Assembly: GCA_017431755.1 (NCBI GenBank)
Contig: JAFRKM010000052.1
Coordinates: forward strand, 1 to 6,209
Source: Clostridia bacterium
Lineage (GTDB): Bacteria; Bacillota; Clostridia; Oscillospirales; Acutalibacteraceae
Reading direction: 5' to 3'
Length of the DNA stretch: 6,209 nucleotides
Part shown: in pieces, positions 1-5,467 of the stretch
How positions within the stretch are numbered: position 1 is the first letter of the stretch
Layout of the letters: every line of letters begins with the position of its first letter
Made by a program: the position numbers and the translations under genes
The notes under the pieces: generated by a model
The model's database searches: none
What the model was told of the DNA's origin: nothing
Seen by the model: the letters and a program-made list of their open reading frames with translations, nothing else

Positions 1-177
1 AATTTTCATTTTTCTTTTCATAAATTTTGATTTTTTAAAAATTCAATTATTATAAAAATATAAAATTATCAGAATGCATTGAGAAAAAGAATATAAAAAG
101 AAATAACAATTATAATTAAATAATTAAAAATACAATATAAAAGTGAAAAAGATAATAAATATTTTTAAATCATTTTT

Positions 178-194
178 ACAAACTTATAATAAAA
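178..194 (+). promoter_or_regulatory. BRE/TATA promoter of the radical SAM gene
   Basis: The sequence ACAAACTTATAATAAAA resembles an archaeal promoter, with a purine/A-rich BRE followed by a TATA box centred near position 187. A start of transcription about 25 bases downstream, near 210-214, would leave a leader of roughly 20-25 bases before the ATG at 235. The same AAACTT-TATA core precedes alba and leuA here. The spacer is nearly all A/T, so TATA-like strings occur by chance; the spacing to the gene is the main support. Confidence 0.5.
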
Positions 195-234
195 ATAAGC
201 AAAAAATAAAAAATAAGAATTACGGATAATCACT

Positions 235-1350
235 ATGTCAACATTGGAAAAGATGCAGGTTTTAGCTGATTCAGCTCAATACGATCTATGCGATTATGTT
301 AGCCATAACAAGAGTTCTCAAGTAAACCTTCCTGGAATCTATCATGCCACAGGTTCCAACGGATGTAAAATACCTCTTTTTAAAACACTGATGAGCAATA
401 AATGTAAAAATGACTGTAAATACTGTATAAATCAGAGCAAACGAAATTTTACACGTCTTGAATTAAACCCACAGGAACTGTCACGGGTTTTCCTCCATTA
501 CTACAACAACGGCTATGTAAACGGCCTCTTTTGATCATCAGGTATTTCAAATGACATTGATGATACAATGGAAAATACTATAGACTCAGCCCGTATTCTT
601 AGAAGAGACTATGGATATCAGGATTACATTCATTTAAAAATCATTCCCGGAGCAAGTAAAGACTCCATTAAGCGTGCAATGAGCCTTGCTGACAGGGTAA
701 GCCTGAATATAGAGGCTGCCACAAAGGACGGTTTAAATGAAATCACTACAACCAAGGATTATAACAAGGATATTCTCAAAAGAATAGACTGGATGCATCA
801 AATCGCAAAGAAAAATCCCGACTTTGCAAGATCAGGCCATACAACACAGATAATCGTTGGAGCAAACAACGAAACTGATCTTGAAATATTAAAGAGAATG
901 GATGACCTGTACAGAAAAGCAGATCTCAGGCGAAGCTACTTCAGCGCATTCTCACCTGTAGAGGGAACAGACTTTGAAAATAAAGAGGCCTGCAATACTG
1001 ACAGAACCGCCCAGTTATACCATGCAGACGCATTGTTAAACGACTATAAATTCAAGGTCAGCGAACTTGTCTTCAATGAGGACGATAAGTTATCATTAAG
1101 TGAGGATCCTAAAATACTTGCAGCACGTGAAATGGATATTTTCCCTGTAGAGATAAACAGTGCTCCTTATAAAGAGCTTATAAGAGTTCCTGGAATAGGT
1201 CCTAAATCTGCAAGACGTATAATAAGCATCAGAAAGAAGATGCCATTTAAAAAGTTGGAAGACCTTCAAAGATTGGGAGTTGTTGTAAAAAGAGCAGAAC
1301 CTTATATAAAACTGGAAGGAACCTATCAAAACTCCCTGGACAATTATTGA
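235..1350 (+). pseudogene. Radical SAM putative DNA modification/repair protein with C-terminal HhH, interrupted by in-frame TGA
   Basis: Reads as one 371-codon frame broken only by TGA at codon 100 (532-534), giving pieces at 235-534 (99 aa) and 568-1350 (260 aa, from an internal ATG at codon 112). The N-terminus MSTLEKMQVLADSAQYD and the iron-sulfur motif C57-x3-C61-x2-C64 match the radical SAM family described as a putative DNA modification/repair protein, which in many genomes is linked to a uracil-DNA-glycosylase-like partner. The partner is not in this window. After the TGA the frame continues at once with SSGIS, as in the usual GLF-x-SSG segment, through the rest of the SAM barrel. A helix-hairpin-helix DNA-binding domain follows (about residues 302-361, VPGIGPKSARRI core). 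Neither piece alone has both the cluster motif and the barrel, so without readthrough the gene is inactive. The lack of any other lesion suggests a recent mutation, a sequencing error or recoding. The ribosome site (GGAT near 224) is weak. Family assignment is from recognition, not a search. Confidence 0.8.
532..534 (+). other. In-frame TGA interrupting the radical SAM gene
   Basis: TGA is codon 100, directly after the residues GLF and before SSG. From memory, family members carry leucine here (GLFLSSG), and TTA to TGA is a single base change. Both flanking halves are in the same frame, so this is a substitution and not a frameshift. A 7-bp inverted repeat (ATCATCA 534-540 and TGATGAT 558-564, 17-base loop) begins on the last base of the TGA. 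It may be chance. Confidence 0.85.
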
Positions 1351-1443
1351 TAAAAATAAGTGAGTATAGTTAAAAAACTAAATTTTAGTAAAAATTAAAT
1401 ATTAAGCTAAATGAAAAAAACAGCTAAAGAATAGAAAAATATA

Positions 1444-1516
1444 AGCAAAAAATGAATAAAAAAATAATAAAAAATGAATAAATAAAAGGAATAAGCAATA
1501 ATCCAATAAAAATAAC
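1444..1516 (-). terminator. T-rich tract downstream of alba (oligo-T terminator)
   Basis: Read on the minus strand, the sequence after the alba stop has repeated T runs (TTTTTATT, then TTTTTTATTATTTTTTT, then ATTTTTTGC), the usual archaeal intrinsic termination signal without a needed hairpin. On the plus strand the same spacer is A-rich and gives the convergent radical SAM gene no obvious terminator. The general composition of the spacers lowers the certainty. Confidence 0.4.
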
Positions 1517-1786
1517 TTATCTGTGTAATGGAATTTCAATTATAGAAACGTTAGTTACTCCATTATCATCTACAACTTCTTCTGTATCGATACTGATTTG
1601 TCCTACTTCAATATCTGTAACAAATCTATTTCTAACTATCTCTGCAACATCTACAGCACGGCTTATAGCACGACCTCGTGCTTTTAAATAAACTTCTAAA
1701 GCACCATTGTTAATTTGAGTAACTACAGCGAGAACATAATTCATTACTGGCTTATTACCCACATATACTATATTTTCCTCACTCAT
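1517..1786 (-). CDS. albA: DNA/RNA-binding chromatin protein Alba
   Basis: An 89-residue protein with the full Alba (Sso10b) signature: VYVGNKPVMNYVLAVVTQ (about 7-24), KARGRAISRAVDVAEIVRNRF (about 35-55) and a C-terminal strand ending in VSIIEIPLHR. Alba is a small basic protein that dimerises and coats DNA and also binds RNA in the archaeal cytoplasm. The length is typical. The lysine pair known in Sulfolobus Alba (K16-K17, with K16 acetylated) is N11-K12 here, so the first lysine is missing. I believe this is normal in Methanobacteriales, so it is a lineage trait and not a defect. The start is fixed by a perfect GGAGGT site (1792-1797) five bases upstream, and a BRE/TATA lies about 40 bases upstream, so the leader is short. 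The gene diverges from leuA; I recall alba and leuA being close together in Methanothermobacter as well. Confidence 0.97.
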   Translation of the reverse strand: MSEENIVYVGNKPVMNYVLAVVTQINNGALEVYLKARGRAISRAVDVAEIVRNRFVTDIEVGQISIDTEEVVDDNGVTNVSIIEIPLHR

Positions 1787-1791
1787 CCTAT

Positions 1792-1797
1792 ACCTCC
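1792..1797 (-). promoter_or_regulatory. Ribosome binding site of alba
   Basis: GGAGGT on the minus strand is a full match to the anti-Shine-Dalgarno sequence, five bases from the ATG. It is the strongest site in the window, fitting an abundant protein, and it decides the alba start. Confidence 0.9.
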
Positions 1798-1825
1798 ATT
1801 CTTCAATATTCTATTTATTTTAAGA

Positions 1826-1842
1826 CATATAAAAGTTTTTTG
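1826..1842 (-). promoter_or_regulatory. BRE/TATA promoter of alba
   Basis: The minus strand reads CAAAAAACTTTTATATG: an A-rich BRE followed by a TATA box centred near 1830. A transcription start about 25 bases downstream falls near 1803-1806, giving a leader of roughly 17-20 bases that still contains the GGAGGT site. The spacing and agreement with the leuA element support it. Confidence 0.65.
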
Positions 1843-1964
1843 AAAAATAACTAATAAAAATGATTTATTTTAAAAAATAGTTAGTTTTACCTAAATATTT
1901 AGAAAAAATATAATTTTAATATAATAAAATAAAAAAATAAGATATTTAAATAATATTTTCTTAG

Positions 1965-1980
1965 TAAACTTTTATAATAG
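1965..1980 (+). promoter_or_regulatory. Possible distal BRE/TATA upstream of leuA
   Basis: TAAACTTTTATAATAG has the same AAACTT-TATA core as the other three promoters. If active, transcription would start near 2000 and either give leuA an A-rich leader of about 125 bases or make a separate short RNA. There is no other evidence of use. Confidence 0.25.
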
Positions 1981-2071
1981 AAATCTTAAAAAAATAAATA
2001 TAAAATAAAATAAAGATTTAAAATAAGAGTAAAAACAATAAAAAGTCAAAAAACCAAAATCTAAAAAAAAT

Positions 2072-2087
2072 AAAAAACTTATAAAAG
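2072..2087 (+). promoter_or_regulatory. BRE/TATA promoter of leuA
   Basis: AAAAAACTTATAAAAG is a good archaeal BRE plus TATA box, centred near 2082. A start about 25 bases downstream (near 2107) leaves a leader of roughly 20 bases containing the AGGGG ribosome site. It is the best-placed candidate for the leuA-DUF63 unit. Confidence 0.65.
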
Positions 2088-2118
2088 ACTGACAATAATT
2101 CATTGAAATTATAAGAGC

Positions 2119-2123
2119 AGGGG
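2119..2123 (+). promoter_or_regulatory. Ribosome binding site of leuA
   Basis: AGGGG lies five bases before the ATG at 2129. This favours that start over the in-frame ATG at 2144, which would have no good site upstream. Confidence 0.65.
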
Positions 2124-2128
2124 ATAAA

Positions 2129-3664
2129 ATGTATGCTATAAATATGGAACAGAACAAAAAAGAATTAAATATCCCAGATGAAGTTAAAATATTCGATACA
2201 ACCTTAAGAGATGGTGAACAGGCTCCCGGAATCGCCCTAACAGTGGATGAAAAAATAAAAATAGCACAAAAGCTGGATGAACTTGGAGTGGACACCATAG
2301 AAATGGGTTTTCCGACAGTGTCTGCAGGTGAGAGAAAAGCCGCAAAAGAAATGGTAAGATTAGATCTTGACTCTGAATTATGCGGACTCGCAAGAGTTGT
2401 AAAAAAAGACATTGACGCAGTTATAGACTCAGACCTGTCCTACGCTCATCTATTTATAGGAACCTCTCCCCTTCACAGAGACTATAAACTAAAGAAATCA
2501 AAAACAGAGATTCTCAACCAGTCCATGGAAATGGTGGAATATGCAAAGGATCATGGCCTTAAAGTGGAATTTTCAGCAGAAGACGCTACAAGAACCGAGC
2601 TAAACTATCTTATCGAATTCTACAGAGGAGTGGAAAGTGCAGGGGCAGACATAATAAATGTTCCGGATACCGTAGGCATACTTGTTCCATCTACAACCAG
2701 AACACTTATAAGAACCCTTAGAAAGAAAATTAACGCTCCGATAAGTCTTCATTTCCACAATGATTTCGGACTTGCAGTGTCCAATTCAATAATCGGTATT
2801 GAAGAAGGTGCAAACCAGTCCCACTGTACAATCAACGGAATAGGAGAACGTGGAGGAAACACTTCCCTGGAAGAGCTTGTTGTAAGCCTTAAAATAGCAT
2901 ATGGAATAAACCTTTCAGTGGATACAACAAAACTGTATGATACCTCCAACTTTATCGGATCAATTACAGGTATAAAAATGCCTCCTACAAAACCGATTGT
3001 AGGGGAAAACGCATTTGCACATGAATCAGGAATCCATGTAGATGGAATCCTAAAAAACAGCTCAACCTACGAACCGATTGCACCTGAACTTGTGGGACAT
3101 AAAAGAAGAATTGCTTTAGGCAAACACACAGGTCATGCAGGAATAAGATCCAAACTGGATGAGTTCAATATAAAAGTGACTGATAAACAATTCGAAAACA
3201 TTTACAGTCAGGTTAAAATCCTTGGAGACAAAGGCAAATGCATTACAGATGATGATTTAAAATCCATTGCAATTACAGAAATCAGTACAAGCGGCAAGGA
3301 ATACATTAAGCTTTTAGGTCTCAATGTCATGACAGGTCAGTCCGTATCAGCTACAGCAACCGTAAAGATATCAATAGAGGGAGAAGTGATGGAAACTTCC
3401 CAGATTGGAGTAGGTCCGGTTGACGCATCAATTCTGGCTGTAAAAAGCCTTGTAAAGGACACTGTTAATATAAATCTTGATGAGTACAGACTCGAGGCAA
3501 TTACAGGAGGTACAGATGCTCTGGCCGAAACCTTTGTAGTGATTTCAGACGACAAGGGCAATAAGGCAACTGGTAGGGCAACCAGAGAGGACGTTATTTT
3601 ATCCAGTGTAGTTGCAGTTATAAATTCAATTAACAGGATCCTTGACATACAGGAAAACAGTTAA
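2129..3664 (+). CDS. leuA: 2-isopropylmalate synthase
   Basis: 511-residue enzyme of the DRE-TIM (HMGL-like) acyltransferase family. It condenses acetyl-CoA with 2-oxoisovalerate to 2-isopropylmalate, the first committed step of leucine synthesis, in the cytoplasm. The TIM barrel starts with IFDTTLRDGEQAPG (21-34; R27 and metal ligand D28). It carries VEFSAEDATR (146-155), INVPDTVG (176-183), the metal-binding H208-x-H210-N-D and NGIGERGGNTSLEE (236-249). The linker has FAHESGIHVDG (297-307), and the C-terminal LeuA regulatory domain spans about 380-505 with GVGPVDA (427-433) and GGTDA (460-464). Homocitrate synthase AksA normally lacks this C-terminal domain, and citramalate synthase (CimA) usually has CDTVG where this protein has NVPDTVG, so LeuA is preferred. 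AksA or CimA activity is not fully excluded. Leucine feedback through the C-terminal domain is expected from the family. The DUF63 gene follows after 32 bases. Confidence 0.88.
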   Translation: MYAINMEQNKKELNIPDEVKIFDTTLRDGEQAPGIALTVDEKIKIAQKLDELGVDTIEMGFPTVSAGERKAAKEMVRLDLDSELCGLARVVKKDIDAVIDSDLSYAHLFIGTSPLHRDYKLKKSKTEILNQSMEMVEYAKDHGLKVEFSAEDATRTELNYLIEFYRGVESAGADIINVPDTVGILVPSTTRTLIRTLRKKINAPISLHFHNDFGLAVSNSIIGIEEGANQSHCTINGIGERGGNTSLEELVVSLKIAYGINLSVDTTKLYDTSNFIGSITGIKMPPTKPIVGENAFAHESGIHVDGILKNSSTYEPIAPELVGHKRRIALGKHTGHAGIRSKLDEFNIKVTDKQFENIYSQVKILGDKGKCITDDDLKSIAITEISTSGKEYIKLLGLNVMTGQSVSATATVKISIEGEVMETSQIGVGPVDASILAVKSLVKDTVNINLDEYRLEAITGGTDALAETFVVISDDKGNKATGRATREDVILSSVVAVINSINRILDIQENS

Positions 3665-3688
3665 ACAATTATAATTATCCTCTTTAAA

Positions 3689-3693
3689 GTGAT
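3689..3693 (+). promoter_or_regulatory. Ribosome binding site of the DUF63 gene
   Basis: GTGAT, matching part of the archaeal GGTGAT consensus, ends three bases before the ATG at 3697. No promoter is evident in the 32-base gap after leuA, so translation from a shared transcript is likely. Confidence 0.5.
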
Positions 3694-3696
3694 AAA

Positions 3697-4530
3697 ATGG
3701 CAACAGTAGACAGTTTCCTACCTGATTTTATTCAAAGCACATTCTTTTCAGGCTATACCATATTCAACACTGTTGTTTACACTTTAATCCTTCTTATTTT
3801 CATAATAGCAATTATAAAAATGTTTAAAAAAATAGAGATAAATCCTCTTTCAATTCTCTATTCAATAATCCCATTCATCATTTGCGGATGCCTTGTAAGG
3901 GCCCTTGTTGACCAGGGAATCTATCCCAAAACCATTTTTCTAATAACACCCGGCATATATATACTCATTGGACTTGCAACAATAATCTCATTACTATTCA
4001 GCATTTATCTCTACAGATTAAAAAAAGTCGATTACAGATACACATTATTCATCATAGGCCTGATTCTTATTGTGCCAAACCTCTTTTTCATTCCAAGATT
4101 AAACATTAAACCAATCATATATGTTTTTATAACCTGGATAATTGTTTTCATAATAATGTATGTGCTCTTCTACATCACAAAATACCTTACAAAGGAAAGA
4201 CATCAAAACTTAGAAAAGTTTCTATCAAATCAAACAAACTTTATTATTTTATCAGCACATCTTTTTGATGCATCCACAACATTTGTGGCAACCGAATACT
4301 TCAGTTACTACGAACAGCATGTTTTACCAAATGCTCTATATCAAGTATTTGATACATACTTAACAATATTTCCCATGAAGATAATAGTGATACTTTTAGT
4401 ATTATACATAATCGATCAATATTTCGATGACGAAACTATAAAAAGTCTATTAAAATTAAGCGTTTTTGTATTAGGTTTAGCACCTGGAATGAGAAACTTA
4501 TTGACTATGGTGATGGCAAGTCTGATATGA
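3697..4530 (+). CDS. DUF63 family integral membrane protein
   Basis: 277-residue polytopic membrane protein of the archaeal DUF63 family; its function is not known. It begins with the family-like FSGYTIFNTVVY and has about seven or eight hydrophobic segments (roughly 20-42, 52-66, 78-105, 114-132, 139-162, 181-198, 220-242 and 250-275). Conserved-looking polar motifs sit within or beside the membrane: CLVRALVDQGIYP (65-77), FLITPGIY (81-88), HLFDASTTFVA (188-198), YEQHVLPN (205-212), FPMKI (225-229) and LAPGMRNLL (261-269). The charged H188, D191, E206, H208 and R266 suggest an active site or transport path, which is inference. There is no cleavable signal peptide. It lies 32 bases after leuA on the same strand with a ribosome site of its own, so cotranscription is likely. 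I see no established functional link with leucine synthesis. Confidence 0.92.
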   Translation: MATVDSFLPDFIQSTFFSGYTIFNTVVYTLILLIFIIAIIKMFKKIEINPLSILYSIIPFIICGCLVRALVDQGIYPKTIFLITPGIYILIGLATIISLLFSIYLYRLKKVDYRYTLFIIGLILIVPNLFFIPRLNIKPIIYVFITWIIVFIIMYVLFYITKYLTKERHQNLEKFLSNQTNFIILSAHLFDASTTFVATEYFSYYEQHVLPNALYQVFDTYLTIFPMKIIVILLVLYIIDQYFDDETIKSLLKLSVFVLGLAPGMRNLLTMVMASLI

Positions 4531-4540
4531 AATTTTAATG

Positions 4541-4557
4541 AATTTTTTAAAAAAATT
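4541..4557 (+). terminator. Possible terminator of the leuA-DUF63 unit
   Basis: An A/T inverted repeat with a six-T run (4543-4548) starts ten bases after the DUF63 stop. Oligo-T is enough for archaeal termination, but the spacer is A/T-rich throughout, so support is limited. Confidence 0.3.
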
Positions 4558-4582
4558 AATCTGAAAATAGTGTTAAAATTGT

Positions 4583-4653
4583 GTGAAAAAAATATTGATA
4601 TAAAAATAGTGATTAAGAAAATAGGATGAAAAAAATATAGTGAAAAAAATTAG
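4583..4653 (+). repeat. Three degenerate copies of TGAAAAAAAT
   Basis: The string TGAAAAAAAT occurs at about 4584, 4627 and 4641, the last two 14 bases apart, within a spacer that also repeats AATAGTG. They could be chance in A-rich sequence or remnants of decayed repeats. On the minus strand they give T runs that could help end transcription of the PHP gene. Confidence 0.35.
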
Positions 4654-4660
4654 TTGGTGA

Positions 4661-4682
4661 AGATTCTCAAAAAATTGAATCT
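4661..4682 (-). terminator. Small inverted repeat followed by T runs on the minus strand
   Basis: AGATTC (4661-4666) and GAATCT (4677-4682) form a 6-bp stem with a ten-base A/T loop. On the minus strand the stem is followed by runs of seven T, so it could act as a secondary terminator for the PHP gene, about 110 bases after its stop. Confidence 0.25.
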
Positions 4683-4750
4683 ATTTTCTATAAAAATCAT
4701 GAGCCAAAGATTTTAAAAAAATTTTTTAAAGCAACAATGCAAAACATTTT

Positions 4751-4793
4751 TGGTCAAGGTTTTTGCGGCCGAAGGCCGGAAAAAGCTTGACTA
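4751..4793. repeat. Long GC-rich hairpin at the end of the PHP gene
   Basis: The arms 4751-4770 and 4774-4793 pair over 20 positions around a GAA loop, with two G-G mismatches (4759 and 4765 against their partners) and one G-U pair. The core GGCC-GAA-GGCC is a GC island in an otherwise almost pure A/T spacer. The outer arm includes the stop codon of the minus-strand PHP gene (4791-4793). It could be a terminator or RNA-stabilising end structure, or a copy of a dispersed palindromic element. It is not followed at once by a T run on either strand, so it is not a classic bacterial-type terminator. Confidence 0.75.
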
Positions 4794-5456
4794 TTCATCC
4801 CTCTTCGGATACCTTCTAAGTACCTTTTTAACAAATACTTCTTTTCCAACTATAAAGTTACTGGTTCCATGACCCATGGCCTTACAGCGTCTGTGTTTAA
4901 TTGCCTTTAAGATACCGTCAACTGAATCATAGCCCTTTGTATTAACTTCGGTATAGGCATCACCAATTGATTCAAGAAAATGAGAGTCACTTGCACCTAA
5001 TGTGGCAAGAGGTTTGTTCATAGCTAAATTCTCAGCCTGTTTATTTGAATAACCAAAGATATATCTTGCATTCTTTGTTTCAATACCATCAACACTCAGA
5101 TTGGTGTCCACCTTACAGAATAATCCGTGCCTGTAATATGAAAACGGATGTGGAACAATTGCAAGTCCGCCTGCATCATGAATCCTATCTACGGTTTCAA
5201 CTGCAGAGAGACCTTTAGGAATTATTTCATCCACTCCAAGGCCTAAAATATGGCCTTTTTCACTTGATATTTCAATGGAAGGTACAACAATTATGTCTCC
5301 AGGAATACTACGGGCCAGTCTTGAACCCTTGATTTCATTATGATCACTAATGGCAATTGCATCCAGACCGATTTTCTGAGCCTGAATTAGGATATCGATA
5401 GGTTCGGAACGGGCATCTCCTGAAAAAACACTGTGTATATGTGGATCAAATTTCAT
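4791..5456 (-). CDS. PHP-domain metal-dependent phosphoesterase-like protein
   Basis: 221-residue stand-alone PHP-domain protein. The PHP family uses a cluster of up to three metal ions to hydrolyse phosphoesters, and related proteins include histidinol phosphatase and the YciV/RNase AM nucleotidases. The expected ligand motifs are all visible in order: H6-x-H8 (DPHIHS) with D14, SDHN (37-40), E62 (SIEIS), H69 (KGHILGLG), H103 (PHPF) and D157-x-H159 (GASDSHF). The protein is therefore probably catalytically active. The substrate cannot be told from sequence; many archaeal members are annotated only as PHP domain protein. The length is complete for this compact subfamily. The start at 5456 is supported by AGAGG (5463-5467) six bases upstream and by the family's usual N-terminal position of the first HxH motif. 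The gene is convergent with leuA-DUF63 and is not in a visible operon. Its TAG stop lies inside the GC-rich hairpin. Confidence 0.92.
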   Translation of the reverse strand: MKFDPHIHSVFSGDARSEPIDILIQAQKIGLDAIAISDHNEIKGSRLARSIPGDIIVVPSIEISSEKGHILGLGVDEIIPKGLSAVETVDRIHDAGGLAIVPHPFSYYRHGLFCKVDTNLSVDGIETKNARYIFGYSNKQAENLAMNKPLATLGASDSHFLESIGDAYTEVNTKGYDSVDGILKAIKHRRCKAMGHGTSNFIVGKEVFVKKVLRRYPKRDE

Positions 5457-5462
5457 ATTAGG

Positions 5463-5467
5463 CCTCT
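5463..5467 (-). promoter_or_regulatory. Ribosome binding site of the PHP gene
   Basis: AGAGG on the minus strand, six bases before the ATG at 5456. It supports this start. The closest TATA-like string (about 5485-5493) seems too near to leave the site in the transcript, so the promoter remains unassigned. Confidence 0.6.

Larger units (their letters stand above)
1787..2128. other. Divergent alba-leuA promoter region
   Basis: 342 bases of nearly pure A/T with no gene that I can see. It holds the alba promoter (1826-1842), a perfect 12-bp palindrome CTAAATATTTAG (1891-1902), an inverted pair TAACTA/TAGTTA (1848-1853 and 1878-1883), a second plus-strand TATA candidate (1965-1980) and the proximal leuA promoter (2072-2087). 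The reverse-strand reading frame that overlaps the leuA start has no recognisable domain and looks like a shadow of leuA. Confidence 0.7.

Noticed and set aside
532..534. Selenocysteine at the radical SAM TGA
   Set aside because: The expected residue is leucine and not cysteine, no archaeal SECIS-like element was recognised after the gene, and selenoproteins are not known in this group. It is kept only as a check in the main finding.
1447..1483. Direct repeat AAAAAATGAATAAA in two copies
   Set aside because: Low-complexity A/T sequence in a convergent spacer; two near copies are expected at this composition, and there is no spacer structure like CRISPR.
1972..2412. 146-codon minus-strand open frame overlapping the leuA start
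   Set aside because: It is antisense to conserved leuA codons and to A/T spacer, its protein is Ser/Phe-rich with no family features, and leuA fully explains the coding signal.
4716..4793. Readthrough of the PHP TAG stop, which is followed by about 25 open codons, as possible pyrrolysine
   Set aside because: The PHP protein is complete before the TAG, the extension is hairpin and spacer sequence, and pyrrolysine is not known in Methanobacteriales.
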